Assembly: GCA_031292035.1 (NCBI GenBank)
Contig: JARLHX010000044.1
Span: forward strand, 1-64,000
From: Negativicutes bacterium
GTDB lineage: Bacteria > Bacillota_C > Negativicutes > Sporomusales_B > JARLHX01
Reading direction: 5' to 3'
DNA length: 64,000 bases
Below are positions 32,395-42,185 of the stretch, in pieces. The notes beneath the pieces are model-generated. The model was not told the DNA's origin. It worked only from the letters and a program-made list of their open reading frames with translations, and searched no databases. The first letter of the stretch is position 1; the number at the start of each line of letters is the position of its first letter. Both the position numbers and the translations under genes were made by a program.

Positions 32395-34045
32395 TGTCGG
32401 CGGAACCTTTACCGACGCGGTGGTGGTCGCCGGTGGCGAAGTGCTGGCCCAGGCCAAAGCTCCCACCACTCATGACGACTTGCTTGTCGGCATACTGGCA
32501 GTCATGGACCAGGTTCTGGCCGGCCTTGACGTTGCCAGACTAGAGAGGGTGGCGCTGTCCACGACAATCGTCACCAACGCGGTGGTGGAAGGCAAGACCG
32601 ACAGGGTGGGCTTGTTGCTGCTACCTGGTCCGGGTATGGATATCTCGGCCTTGGTGCCGGAGAACCCCTATCTCCTGTCCGGCTATATCGACCATCGCGG
32701 CCGGGAAACGGCCAAGCCGCTGGAGGTTGAAGTCCAGGCCGCTTGCCGGGAACTAAAAGCTGTAGATGTATTCGCCGTTGTCGGCAAGTTCGCGGTCCGC
32801 AATCCACTGCACGAGACGACGGTGGCCGACTGGGTGCGGCGTTTTGCCGCGCCGGCGTATATCACGACAGGTTCAGCTGTTTCAGGAGCCCTCAACTTTT
32901 GGCGGCGGGCCAACTCCGCCTACTATAATTCAGCGGTCTGGCGGCCTTTTGGCCAGTTCGCAGCCGCCATCAGCCAGGCGATGGCCGAACGCGGCGTCAC
33001 TGCTCCGGTTTATGTCCTCAAGGCTGACGGCGGCACCATGCCGCTGGCAGCTGCGGCCCAGCGGCCGGTAGAGGCTGTATTTACCGGGCCGGCGGCCAGC
33101 GTGCTCGGCATTATGGCCCTGACGGCGACAGACGGTGAGGCCGTTTCTCTTGATATTGGCGGCACCACCACCGATATTGCCCTGTGGCGGGACGGTGTCC
33201 CGCTGTTTGCCGAGCGGGGAGCGCGGATCGCCGGTTATCCCACCGCAGTGCGGTCTTTTTGGCTGCATTCGCTGGGCATCGGCGGCGACAGCTTTGTTCG
33301 CAGGGAAGAAGGGGTCCTTGTTGTCGGGCCGAATCGCCGGGGGCCGGCGATGGCGACCGGCGGGCCGGCGCCCACGGTGGCAGATGCGATGATTGTGGCC
33401 GGAATGGCGGCCTTTGGCGATAAAGAAAAAGCGGTCGCAGCCATGCGTCTGGTGGCTGCTGACGGCCAGACGCCGGAAGCGGCGGCCGAGGAAGTTCTGG
33501 CATGCGCGGCAGATAAGATTGTCGCAGCCATTGGGGCGATGATCGACGAGCGGGCCGCCGAACCGGTGTACCGCGTTGACGACATTGTTCACGGCCTGCG
33601 CCCTGCGCCCCGGACGGTGGTCGGAGTGGGCGGTGCGGCTGCCGGACTGGCGCCACTGGTAGCCAAGCGTCTGGGCGTGACTTGCACTGTGCCCGCAGGG
33701 GCGATGGTGGCTAACGCCATCGGCGCGGCGGTAGCCAGGCCGACACTGGAAGTGACCCTAAGGGCCGATACGGCCCAAGGCTATTATACGATTGCTGAAA
33801 TGGGGCTGAGAGCCAGCCTTCCGAGCAAGCGGTTCGGGCTGGAAGACGCCCGGGATCTGGCTGGCTGCCACTTAAGCGAGCGGGCCGCTCAGGCTGGCAT
33901 TCAAGTGACGGCAGTCGAGACTACCTATGCTGAAGAATTTAACCTGGTGCGGGGCTTTAGCACTATTGGCAAGATCATTACCTGCCGGCTGCAGATCAAA
34001 CCCGGCGTATTCAGCGGTATAGCCGGCGAGGGGGGAGCGCGATGA
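32378..34045 (+). CDS. Hydantoinase/oxoprolinase family protein (HyuA-like)
   Basis: A 555-residue ASKHA-related protein. The N-terminal Hydant_A_N starts LLGIDVGGTFTDAVVV, the hydantoinase A core has SLDIGGTTTDIALWRDG (about 250), and the later GVGGAAAGLAP lies near residue 415. ATP-dependent hydantoinases and 5-oxoprolinases open cyclic amides, usually with a HyuB partner, which is missing here. GTG start inside the end of the activator gene, after GTGGGGGA. Overlap with both neighbours points to tight co-expression. Substrate unknown. Confidence 0.88.
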   Translation: MLLGIDVGGTFTDAVVVAGGEVLAQAKAPTTHDDLLVGILAVMDQVLAGLDVARLERVALSTTIVTNAVVEGKTDRVGLLLLPGPGMDISALVPENPYLLSGYIDHRGRETAKPLEVEVQAACRELKAVDVFAVVGKFAVRNPLHETTVADWVRRFAAPAYITTGSAVSGALNFWRRANSAYYNSAVWRPFGQFAAAISQAMAERGVTAPVYVLKADGGTMPLAAAAQRPVEAVFTGPAASVLGIMALTATDGEAVSLDIGGTTTDIALWRDGVPLFAERGARIAGYPTAVRSFWLHSLGIGGDSFVRREEGVLVVGPNRRGPAMATGGPAPTVADAMIVAGMAAFGDKEKAVAAMRLVAADGQTPEAAAEEVLACAADKIVAAIGAMIDERAAEPVYRVDDIVHGLRPAPRTVVGVGGAAAGLAPLVAKRLGVTCTVPAGAMVANAIGAAVARPTLEVTLRADTAQGYYTIAEMGLRASLPSKRFGLEDARDLAGCHLSERAAQAGIQVTAVETTYAEEFNLVRGFSTIGKIITCRLQIKPGVFSGIAGEGGAR

Positions 34046-35364
34046 ACGCCAAACCGTTGGGACTGGTATTTTTCCCGGCGTTTGACTGGGCGATCAGCCC
34101 CAGCCACCCCGAGCGGGAGGAACGGCTGCTCTATACCCGCGATCAGATTGTGGAGGAAGGCCTGCTGGATATGCCTGCCATCCGCGAGTATAAACCACGC
34201 CTGGCTCAGGTGAAAGACGCCGAACGGATTCATCTCGGCGTGCCTGATATCGCTTCGCTGATAACCGACGCCCATCTGGTGTCGGCCGGCGGCGCGATTA
34301 CGGCGGCTGAGGCGGTGATGCGCCGGGAGGTCTCCCGCGCCTTTGCCCTGGTCCGTCCGCCTGGTCACCACGCCATGCGGGTGGTGCACGGGACACGGGG
34401 TTTTTGCACCATCAACATCGAAGCGGTCATGGTGGAATATCTCCGCCAGCATCATGGCATCGGCCGGGTGGCCATTGTCGACACCGATGTCCATCACGGC
34501 GACGGCACCCAGGACATTTTTTACCATGATCCCGATACCCTGTTCATTTCTTTTCATCAGGACGGACGGACCCTCTATCCGGGCAGCGGCTTTACCGACG
34601 AGGCCGGTAGCCCCAAAGCCCTGGGGACGACCATCAATCTGCCCCTGCCTCCCGGGACGACCGACGAGGGGCTGCACTATGTGCTGGATCACCTGATTCT
34701 TCCGGTGCTGGAAGAGTTTCAGCCTGATATCATCATCAACTCTGCCGGGCAGGATAATCACTATAGCGACCCGCTGGCCAACATGGCCATCACTGCCCAG
34801 GGCTATGCCCGCCTGGCGGAAAAGCTCAGGGCCGACATCGCGGTGCTGGAGGGCGGCTATTCCATCGAGGATGCGTTGCCTTATGTCAATACCGGCATTA
34901 TTTTGGCTATGGCCGGTATGGATTACAGCAAAGTAATCGAACCTGATATCGCTAAGGCTCCCCGCGGTGAATCCGAGTCAGCCAGGGCTTATATCAAGCA
35001 GCTGGTTGCCAAACAAAACGGTCTGTGGAAAGACCGCAGTCGGCTCAGCCGGGAAGCGGTGGCCAAGGCCGGCGATTATTGGCAGCGGCGGCGGGGCATC
35101 TATTATGACGACAGCGGGATCAACGAACAGCAAACCGAGAAACTTCGGCTTTGTCCCGACTGCCAGGGGGTACTGACCATCGCCACCGAAGCCGAGGGGC
35201 ATCGCTTCGGCGGCAATACAGCCTTTGCCGCAGTCATTCCCCGCCACTCCTGTCCGCGTTGCCGGCAAGAGGGCCGGGACGCCGTGCTGGCGGCCCGCAA
35301 GGCAGGACAATATCAGCACTGTTTTATCCAGGACCGGGAACGGGATGAGTTGGAAAGAGTTTAA
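34042..35364 (+). CDS. Histone-deacetylase-fold protein with C-terminal zinc ribbon
   Basis: A 440-residue protein. Residues 1-310 form a class II-like deacetylase (acetoin-utilisation/acetylpolyamine amidohydrolase superfamily) with RPPGHHA, the metal-site DTDVHHGDGTQ (about 152-162) and a later SAGQDNHYSDPL in the second metal region. The C-terminal 100 residues add CPDC and CPRC, about 38 residues apart, which should form a zinc ribbon not usual in the family. The start overlaps the previous stop (ATGA). It probably removes an acyl group from a small amine or amide made by its neighbours. Confidence 0.9.
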   Translation: MNAKPLGLVFFPAFDWAISPSHPEREERLLYTRDQIVEEGLLDMPAIREYKPRLAQVKDAERIHLGVPDIASLITDAHLVSAGGAITAAEAVMRREVSRAFALVRPPGHHAMRVVHGTRGFCTINIEAVMVEYLRQHHGIGRVAIVDTDVHHGDGTQDIFYHDPDTLFISFHQDGRTLYPGSGFTDEAGSPKALGTTINLPLPPGTTDEGLHYVLDHLILPVLEEFQPDIIINSAGQDNHYSDPLANMAITAQGYARLAEKLRADIAVLEGGYSIEDALPYVNTGIILAMAGMDYSKVIEPDIAKAPRGESESARAYIKQLVAKQNGLWKDRSRLSREAVAKAGDYWQRRRGIYYDDSGINEQQTEKLRLCPDCQGVLTIATEAEGHRFGGNTAFAAVIPRHSCPRCRQEGRDAVLAARKAGQYQHCFIQDRERDELERV

Positions 35365-35394
35365 ATGGCGAACAATGGGAGGTAACAACCAGCT

Positions 35395-36138
35395 ATGACC
35401 AGAATTGACGGACGCCAGGCGCTCGAACTGCGCCAAGTAAAGATAACCCGCAACTATCTGAAATACGCCGAAGGATCGGTGCTGGTGGAGTTTGGCGATA
35501 CCAAGGTGCTGTGCGCAGCCAGCGTGGAAGAAAAGGTGCCGCCCTTTCTCAAGGGGATGGGTGAGGGGTGGGTTACGGCCGAGTATTCGCTGTTGCCCCG
35601 GTCGACCCAGACCCGGAATATTCGCGAGGCGGCTAAAGGCAAGGTAACCGGGCGGACGCACGAGATCCAGCGGCTGATCGGCCGGGCGCTCCGCAGTGTA
35701 ACCGATCTCAAAGCCCTCGGTGAGCGGACCGTCTGGATCGACTGCGATGTCATCCAGGCCGACGGCGGCACCCGCACCGCGTCGATAACCGGAGCATTCA
35801 TTGCCCTGTTTGATGCCGTAAATACCCTCTATACCGATACGGAAAAACCCTTTCCCATCAAGGATTTTCTCGCTGCAGTCAGTGTTGGCGTCGTAGGTGA
35901 GGCTGTTATGCTTGATCTTTGTTATGCCGAGGATTCCAGCGCCATTGTCGATATGAATCTGGTGATGACCGGCAGCGGCCAGGTGGTTGAAGTGCAGGGC
36001 ACCGGGGAGCAGCGGCCGTTTACCAAAGACCAGCTTGCCGCCATGCTCGCCGCCGCCGAACAGGGAATCAACGAACTCATTGATTATCAAAAAGATCTCC
36101 TGGGAACCCTTTCCTGGCGAGTAGGGCGGGAAGGATGA
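35395..36138 (+). CDS. rph: Ribonuclease PH
   Basis: A 247-residue phosphorolytic 3' exonuclease that trims tRNA 3' ends. The sequence is the standard length, with R-D-GR at the start ([11 protein letters not shown]), [14 protein letters not shown], the basic [16 protein letters not shown] and [24 protein letters not shown] precedes the ATG. First of the overlapping rph-rdgB-yfcE group. Confidence 0.97.
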   Translation: MTRIDGRQALELRQVKITRNYLKYAEGSVLVEFGDTKVLCAASVEEKVPPFLKGMGEGWVTAEYSLLPRSTQTRNIREAAKGKVTGRTHEIQRLIGRALRSVTDLKALGERTVWIDCDVIQADGGTRTASITGAFIALFDAVNTLYTDTEKPFPIKDFLAAVSVGVVGEAVMLDLCYAEDSSAIVDMNLVMTGSGQVVEVQGTGEQRPFTKDQLAAMLAAAEQGINELIDYQKDLLGTLSWRVGREG

Positions 36139-36746
36139 CCGAGCTTGTCGTGGCGTCAGGCAATCGGGGCAAGGTGGCCGAAATCGCCGCTGCTCTGGCG
36201 GCTCTGCCGGTGACGGTGCTGGCTCTTGCCGACTTGGGCGCGGTGCCGGAGGCGGTGGAAAGCGGCGATACCTTTGCCGCCAACGCTGTTCTCAAGGCCA
36301 CCCATTATTCGCTGTATACCGGCAAACCCTGTCTGGCTGACGATTCCGGACTGGAAGTCGACGCCCTTGGCGGAGCGCCAGGCGTATTTTCGGCGCGCTA
36401 CGCCGGCGAGGGAGCAGGCGATGCAGCCTGCAACGGGAAATTGCTGACTGAGCTTGCTGGAGTCCCAGCGGCCGACCGCAGCGCTCGTTTTCGCTGTGTG
36501 CTGGCTTATGTCTCTCCCGACGGAGTGCTGCTGACCGCCGAAGGAAGCTGCGAAGGGCAGATTTTGTGCGAACCCAGGGGAACGGGTGGTTTCGGCTATG
36601 ATCCGTTATTTTTCGTTCCTTCTTTGGGCAAAACGATGGCCGAAATGACGCTGGCGGAGAAAAACGCCGTCAGTCACCGGGGGCAGGCCCTCAGGAATAT
36701 GGCCACAAAATTGGCGAGGTATTTTCATGAGAATCGGTGTGATTAG
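36135..36746 (+). CDS. rdgB: XTP/dITP diphosphatase (RdgB/HAM1)
   Basis: A 203-residue house-cleaning nucleotide pyrophosphatase that removes dITP and XTP. Key motifs are [35 protein letters not shown] (the catalytic DDSGL), [12 protein letters not shown] and SHRGQAL. It overlaps rph by four bases (ATGA) and the next gene by 20. Confidence 0.96.
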   Translation: MTELVVASGNRGKVAEIAAALAALPVTVLALADLGAVPEAVESGDTFAANAVLKATHYSLYTGKPCLADDSGLEVDALGGAPGVFSARYAGEGAGDAACNGKLLTELAGVPAADRSARFRCVLAYVSPDGVLLTAEGSCEGQILCEPRGTGGFGYDPLFFVPSLGKTMAEMTLAEKNAVSHRGQALRNMATKLARYFHENRCD

Positions 36747-37200
36747 CGATACCCATGGCGATCAGGCGTCAATCCGCCGGGCGGTGGCGGCAGCCGGGCC
36801 GGTCGAGATGTGGCTGCATGCCGGCGACTATAGCCAGGACGCCGCCTTTTTGGCCGAATACACCGGAGTGCCGGTAACGGCGGTGGCCGGCAATTGTGAC
36901 GGGACAACCACCGCGAAAGTCGATGAATTTATCACCGCCGCAGGTAAGCGGATCTGGCTGACCCACGGTCATCGCTACCGGGCCCGCGAGCGGCGCGGCG
37001 AACTCATCTGGTGGGGCAGGCAGTACGAGGTCGACATTGTCGTCTTTGGTCATTCCCATGTCGCCGATAGTTATTGGAGTGATGATCTGCTGGTATTCAA
37101 TCCAGGCAGCCCGGCCCTTCCTCGCGGCGAGGGCGGCGCCAGCTGCGGGCTGCTGGTCGTCGAGGCCGGACAGGTTGCGGCAGAAATTTTGGCATTATAA
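36727..37200 (+). CDS. YfcE/MJ0936-type metallophosphoesterase
   Basis: A 157-residue calcineurin-like phosphodiesterase. Metal-binding motifs are in order: ISDTHGD (6-12), LHAGD, GNCD, LTHGH and GHSHVAD. The equivalent gene ysnB follows rph-ysnA in Bacillus subtilis. Natural substrate unknown. Confidence 0.93.
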   Translation: MRIGVISDTHGDQASIRRAVAAAGPVEMWLHAGDYSQDAAFLAEYTGVPVTAVAGNCDGTTTAKVDEFITAAGKRIWLTHGHRYRARERRGELIWWGRQYEVDIVVFGHSHVADSYWSDDLLVFNPGSPALPRGEGGASCGLLVVEAGQVAAEILAL

Positions 37201-37234
37201 AAAAGGCCAGTGGCTTATCGCCGCTGGCCTTTGG
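37199..37234. terminator. Terminator of the murI-yfcE run
   Basis: AAAGGCCAGTGG pairs with CCGCTGGCCTTT over 12 bp (one G-T pair). It may serve both directions. Confidence 0.8.
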
Positions 37235-37270
37235 TGTTCTGCAGACTTCATTTTAGGATTGGGGAACTGG

Positions 37271-38347
37271 TCAGCTCCCGGGAAACCCTTTCTTGGCGAG
37301 ATCGGCCAGGAAGAGGCTGTTCGGCAATGGCAGGGAGACGCTTTTTTGGGTAAACGCCGACTGATACAGCGCCAGGATGATTTCCAGTGAATTTCGTCCT
37401 GCGGCTCCGGAAACTGCGGGTTCCCTCCCGGTCTGGATGGCGGTGACCATATCCTGGAACTGGAGCTGGTGGGCTTCGAAGGAGACTGCCGGGCTGCTCA
37501 CTCCGGCATTGTCGGTATTGCTGCCGCCTTTATAGGTATAGCCTGACTTCAGTTGGACGGAGATGAGCACATCATTTTCAATGACCGCCGTTCCCTCGCT
37601 GCCGTATACGTCAACTCTCGATACCAGGCCGGGATAGGCACAGGTGGTGCCTTCGATCACCCCCAGGGCGCCGGAGGAGAACCGCACGGCGGCAGCGGCG
37701 GTGTCTTCCACCTCAAGGCCGGCATGGCCGAAGGTGCCGCAGTGGGCGGTGATGTCCGCCACAGGCCCCAGGAGATATTGCAGCATATCAATATAATGGA
37801 TGCCCTGGTTCATCATTACGCCACCCCCATCGAGAGCCCAGGTGCCGCGCCAGGCAGCGCTGTCGTAGTATTCCTGGCTCCGGTAGAGCTTGATGTAACA
37901 GCCGCCAAAAAGCAATTTCCCCAACTTGTCTTGTGCCAATAATTCTTTTAGAGCGATGACTCCCTCGCTGTAGCGGCGCTGAAAGATCACCCCCAGTTTT
38001 ACGCCCTGGGCCCGGCAGGTTTCGATCAGCGCATCGGCTTTTTCCAGGCTGACATCAATGGGTTTTTCAATCAGCACATGTTTGCCTGCCAGGGCGGCGG
38101 CGATGCCATAGTCGGCGTGAGTACCGCTGGCGGTGCAGATAGAAACTGCGTCAATGTCCGGGCGGCGCAGCATTTCCCCCAGATCGGTGTATCCGTCGCA
38201 TTGCTGCTGGGAAGCCAGCTCTTGCACCTTGGCGGCCGAACGGCCGTAAATGGCTACAAGCTCGGCATCGTCAATGGCGGCGATGGCCTGGGCATGAGTT
38301 GGCACGATGGACCCGGAACCGATGATGGCAAATCTTACTTTACGCAT
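37271..38347 (-). CDS. Gfo/Idh/MocA family oxidoreductase
   Basis: A 358-residue NAD(P)-dependent dehydrogenase of sugars or inositols. N-terminal Rossmann fold (FAIIGSGSIVPTHA), VSICTASGTHADY, the conserved EKPIDVS, and the C-terminal catalytic region with DGGGVMMNQGIHYIDML. ATG 38347 has GCGAGGGA upstream; the frame runs open to 38593 without a ribosome site. Substrate unknown, probably a sugar derivative. Confidence 0.9.
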   Translation of the reverse strand: MRKVRFAIIGSGSIVPTHAQAIAAIDDAELVAIYGRSAAKVQELASQQQCDGYTDLGEMLRRPDIDAVSICTASGTHADYGIAAALAGKHVLIEKPIDVSLEKADALIETCRAQGVKLGVIFQRRYSEGVIALKELLAQDKLGKLLFGGCYIKLYRSQEYYDSAAWRGTWALDGGGVMMNQGIHYIDMLQYLLGPVADITAHCGTFGHAGLEVEDTAAAAVRFSSGALGVIEGTTCAYPGLVSRVDVYGSEGTAVIENDVLISVQLKSGYTYKGGSNTDNAGVSSPAVSFEAHQLQFQDMVTAIQTGREPAVSGAAGRNSLEIILALYQSAFTQKSVSLPLPNSLFLADLAKKGFPGS

Positions 38348-38452
38348 GAATTTCCCTCGCTTTATTTGTGTGATTGTGGCTATCTTGGCGATTGGGAGGC
38401 CAGACTCCTTTCGGGAGAATGCCACTGGACGAATTTTAGCCGGCTGGCAGCG

Positions 38453-38492
38453 GAAAAAGCATTCTTTCGTCCGGGCGGACAGAAGAATGCTG
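38453..38492 (-). terminator. Terminator between the cupin and oxidoreductase genes
   Basis: On the minus strand AGCATTCTT pairs with AAGAATGCT and is followed by five T, ending the cupin transcript. Confidence 0.75.
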
Positions 38493-38516
38493 TAGGATTC
38501 AGGGGTCTTTCGCCTG

Positions 38517-38846
38517 CTACTTCTCGAGGAAGTCGGCGCGGATGGGGGTGAAGGCATCAATGAGGACCGAGTCTTCCTCCAGTGCGACAACACCGTGAAT
38601 CATATTTTTGGGGGCGTAGTAGCTGTCCCCCTGTTTAGCAAGCCGGGTTTCGCTTCCCGTCAAAATCTCGAAACTGCCTTTGGCGACATAGCCGATTTGC
38701 TCATGATCCTCATGCTTGTGTGGGATGCCGATGCCGCCCTTTTGAAAACGATATTCCACCAGCATGAGGCTGTCGCCGTAGTTGATAATCCGGCGGCGCA
38801 CCTTCTCGTCCACTTGTGTATACTGAGTGTCATTCTGTTCAGCCAT
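38517..38846 (-). CDS. Cupin domain protein
   Basis: A 109-residue single-domain cupin. The first motif (PHKHEDHEQIGYVAKGSFEI) has the metal-binding His, His and Glu, and the second has PKNMIHGVVAL. It may be an isomerase or dioxygenase, or a sensor. GGAGGGAGA precedes the ATG. It is divergent from the AraC regulator and probably controlled by it. Confidence 0.88.
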   Translation of the reverse strand: MAEQNDTQYTQVDEKVRRRIINYGDSLMLVEYRFQKGGIGIPHKHEDHEQIGYVAKGSFEILTGSETRLAKQGDSYYAPKNMIHGVVALEEDSVLIDAFTPIRADFLEK

Positions 38847-38972
38847 CGCTATTCTCCCTCCAACTATCGATCATCTGCGCTGTGGTATATTGAAAGAGCG
38901 CTATCCTTATTGTAAGAACAATCAACTGCTTTGTCGCGCCCGGGCGTTGTGGTAAAATATTGTTAGATTGCG

Positions 38973-39869
38973 ATGCCGAGGCGGGTGACGAGGGTGTTTT
39001 CTACCAATGATTTCAAATTCGATCTGACCGAACATCCCTTTCAGTTGATTCATTGGCACCGGACCGCGGTACAGGAGAACTGGGATAAGTACCACGCCCA
39101 TCAGGGCATGGAATTCATTTTTGTCCATCACGGCAAGGGGATCGTGATTATCGATCAAAACATCTATACTTTCGGTCCCGGAACGCTGATGTATTTTCAG
39201 CCTTTTCAGTTGCACCGGGTCAAAGCGGAACTGGCGGATGAGGAACATTATGTCCGCTCGAAGTTTTTGTTTGAACCGTCGCTCATCGATGGCTATCTCG
39301 ACCATTTCGCAGCAGTGCAACACTTCTTCCGGTATCTCTGGCAGGGTCGGCTGCCAGCCCAGGTGATAAATCTGGCTGATACCGGGACCGATCTGCCGGC
39401 CATCCTGGAGCTGTACCGTGCAAAAGAACCGGGGGGCAGAGGGCAGACCATCGAGGAATTTGCGCTCTTCGTCAGCGTCTTTTTTCAGTTTTTGCAGGGA
39501 TGTTGGCAGCGGCAGGGTGAAGATTCGAAAAATATCCAGTTTAGGCATGTACATTATGCCGAGGAAATTATGCGCTGGGTTGACGCCCATTTTCAGGAAG
39601 AGTTTACCCTGAATGCACTGGCGCAGCAACTGCATCTGTCCAACTGCCATATTTCTCATTTGTTTCGCAAGGCAACCGGCAGCAGTATCACCGAATACCT
39701 GATCTCCCGTAGACTGCGCGAAGCCTGTTTGCTCCTCAGGACGACCCCGGCTTCGGTGCAGGAAATAGCCGATGGCGTGGGCATCACCAATGTTTCTTAT
39801 TTTTGTCAGTTGTTCAAGAAGAAGTATGGGGAGACACCGGCCCAATACCGGACAAAGGCCGCCCGATGA
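38973..39869 (+). CDS. AraC family transcriptional regulator
   Basis: A 298-residue regulator. Residues about 30-130 form a cupin-like ligand domain (HAHQGMEFIFVHHGKG). The C-terminal 100 residues hold two helix-turn-helix motifs (LNALAQQLHLSNCHISHLFRK and VQEIADGVGITNVSYFCQLFK). It is divergent from the cupin gene. The ATG at 38973 has no good ribosome site; a GTG at 38994 is a possible alternative. Confidence 0.9.
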   Translation: MPRRVTRVFSTNDFKFDLTEHPFQLIHWHRTAVQENWDKYHAHQGMEFIFVHHGKGIVIIDQNIYTFGPGTLMYFQPFQLHRVKAELADEEHYVRSKFLFEPSLIDGYLDHFAAVQHFFRYLWQGRLPAQVINLADTGTDLPAILELYRAKEPGGRGQTIEEFALFVSVFFQFLQGCWQRQGEDSKNIQFRHVHYAEEIMRWVDAHFQEEFTLNALAQQLHLSNCHISHLFRKATGSSITEYLISRRLREACLLLRTTPASVQEIADGVGITNVSYFCQLFKKKYGETPAQYRTKAAR

Positions 39870-39883
39870 CCAGACTGGAAGAG

Positions 39884-39912
39884 AAAGCCACCGCTGCAGC
39901 GGTGGCTTTTAA
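39884..39912. terminator. Terminator after the AraC gene
   Basis: AAAGCCACCGC pairs with GCGGTGGCTTT around TGCA, followed by T. It may also serve the convergent chemoreceptor gene. Confidence 0.85.
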
Positions 39913-39945
39913 TGTGTCAATATATCAATAAAAATATTCTATCGC

Positions 39946-41895
39946 CTATAGCCTGAATTTGCCGATGGCGCGCTGAAGGTCCTGGGCTAATTTCGCCAGT
40001 GCCTGGCTGGATGAGGCGATTTCTTCGAGCGAAGCCAGCTGCTGCTGGGTTGCTGTAGAGACCGACTGGGTATGGGTGGCGGCGGTTTTGCTCACAGCGT
40101 CGATCTCCCGTACCGCGGCCACGATAGCGGCGCTGTTGTCGGTCATCTCAGACATGGAAGATGAAATTTCTCCGGCCTGCTTCGATACTTGGCTCACCAG
40201 GGTGACAATGCTGGTAAAGGTTTCAGCAGCCGAACCGACGACAGAGGCGCCCTTTTTTACCTCCACTGTGCCGGTGGTCATTGAGGTTACCGCCTTTTCG
40301 GTTTCCCCTTGTATTTCAGCGATGAGCAGCGCGATTTGCTTGGCGGCGTCTTCCGATTGTTCCGCCAGTTTACGCACCTCTTCGGCCACCACTGCGAAGC
40401 CTCGGCCCTGTTCACCGGCCCGGGCCGCTTCGATGGCGGCGTTGAGGGCTAGGAGATTGGTCTGGCCGGCAATATTGGTGATGGTGTCGATGATTTGTCC
40501 GATTTCCTTCGAACGGCCGCCAAGGTCGGTCACTACCTTCGCCGATTGGTCTACTGTCTTTTCGATGTCTGCCATTTGCTGAATGGCGGTATCGATGACC
40601 TTGGCCCCCTCACCGGCTGCGTCTGCCGTTTTCGCGGAAATGTCGGTGGCGTTGTGGGCGTTGGTGGCGATGTGCCCAGTGCTGGCTGACATCTTTTCTA
40701 CCGCCACGGTAACGGCTGCAACGGCTGCAACTTGCTTGTCAGCACCATCAGCGACCTGCCTGATCAGTGTCGCCACTTGGCCGGAGGCCTGGGCGGACTG
40801 TTCTGAGGTGGCAGTCAATTGCTCGGAAGAAGCCGATAGTTGCTCTGAACTCTGGGCGATATTTTGCACCAACTCACGTAAATGTTCCACCATGATGCCA
40901 AACGCTGTCGCCAGGTCGCCGACCTCGTCTTTGGTAGACAGACTGAGTCTGGCGATGTCGAGATTGCCGGCAGCAACTTGTTTGGCCTGGTCGGCGATGG
41001 CTTTGATGGGCCTGACAATGCGGTTGGTGAATAGATTACCCAGCAGGCCGATGAGGAAGATGAGTGATGCCAAAGCGAAGAATAGCCTGTTGCGCATGCT
41101 GTTTAGGGGCTGCATGACCACGTCCTGCGGAGTTTGCGAACAGATCAGCCACCCGGTCATGGCGTCGCGGACATAATAGATTATCTGTTTGGTGCCGGTT
41201 TCGTCCACTACCACTGCCGTGCCGCTGGCTCCGAGTGCCGCCGTCTGGACGAAGGGCAGCTTATTCATGTCTTTATGCTCTTTGCCGATGGCAGCGTCGG
41301 AGTGGGCGACCATTTTGCCGCTGCGGTCGATAATGAACAACTGTTGACTGGGAGAAGTTCTTTCCAGCAGGAACTTGTTGAGAATATCGAGAATCACCGA
41401 ACCGTGCATGACGCCGACAATATTGCCGCTGCTATATAAGGGAACAGCCATAACTACAATGGCTTGGGCGTTGGCGTTACGGCTGATCAGCACGTCGGAA
41501 ATCGCGGTTTTGCCCTGTATGGCATCCTTGAAAAACTGTCTGTCTTTCAGGTCCAGCAGCTTGTCCCCGTCGCTGCGGATGCGCTGCATTCCGGAGGTGT
41601 CCATGGTGACAATATACATGTCGGGGAAGAGTTTGACTGCATTGGTTAATAATGGCCTGATCGCGGGGTCGTCGATTTTTATGATGTCAGGATTTTGGGC
41701 CAGCAGCTTGAGGCCACCCAAATGGTAGTCGAGATACTTGTTGATATCGGCCTGGACGGATTTTACCGCATTCAGGCCGCCCATTTCGTTTTCGGCCATG
41801 AATTTTTCCTGAAGAAGGTTGTAAAAATAGACTGACGTCAACAGCAGCGGAATACAGCCCACAACCAGGAGAATGGTGATTAGTTTCCGTTTCAT
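39946..41895 (-). CDS. Methyl-accepting chemotaxis protein with double-Cache sensor
   Basis: A 649-residue chemoreceptor. An N-terminal membrane helix (about 5-22) is followed by an extracytoplasmic dCache-type sensor (about 30-260, with [20 protein letters not shown] and [14 protein letters not shown]). A second helix follows, then HAMP ([22 protein letters not shown]) and the signalling domain with the tip [18 protein letters not shown]. The ATG at 41895 has GAGAGG upstream; the frame extends to 41997 but that part has no ribosome site. dCache domains often bind amino or organic acids. It sits next to a symporter module, so a dicarboxylate or amino acid is a guess. Confidence 0.92.
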   Translation of the reverse strand: MKRKLITILLVVGCIPLLLTSVYFYNLLQEKFMAENEMGGLNAVKSVQADINKYLDYHLGGLKLLAQNPDIIKIDDPAIRPLLTNAVKLFPDMYIVTMDTSGMQRIRSDGDKLLDLKDRQFFKDAIQGKTAISDVLISRNANAQAIVVMAVPLYSSGNIVGVMHGSVILDILNKFLLERTSPSQQLFIIDRSGKMVAHSDAAIGKEHKDMNKLPFVQTAALGASGTAVVVDETGTKQIIYYVRDAMTGWLICSQTPQDVVMQPLNSMRNRLFFALASLIFLIGLLGNLFTNRIVRPIKAIADQAKQVAAGNLDIARLSLSTKDEVGDLATAFGIMVEHLRELVQNIAQSSEQLSASSEQLTATSEQSAQASGQVATLIRQVADGADKQVAAVAAVTVAVEKMSASTGHIATNAHNATDISAKTADAAGEGAKVIDTAIQQMADIEKTVDQSAKVVTDLGGRSKEIGQIIDTITNIAGQTNLLALNAAIEAARAGEQGRGFAVVAEEVRKLAEQSEDAAKQIALLIAEIQGETEKAVTSMTTGTVEVKKGASVVGSAAETFTSIVTLVSQVSKQAGEISSSMSEMTDNSAAIVAAVREIDAVSKTAATHTQSVSTATQQQLASLEEIASSSQALAKLAQDLQRAIGKFRL

Positions 41896-42185
41896 TCTTT
41901 TCAACCTCTCTGCTGTTTTGTCTTGTTCGCAAGCAGTATGTCCCCTCAATGCAACACAAAAGAGCAGGACATGCCTGAGCGTGAAATATATTGTCATATT
42001 TTATCATATTATGTAAGGGAGAGGGGCGTCAAGCTTTTTGTCGGGAAATAGACTGGGGGAATTTGAATCAAAGACAGTCCATTGTCTTGAGACAATTTCT
42101 TGCTTATCGGCCTATTGATGTATTAATATGTAAGATGTTGGATGACGCTATTTATCAGGTGGGCGGAGATGTGACGGTGGATTTT

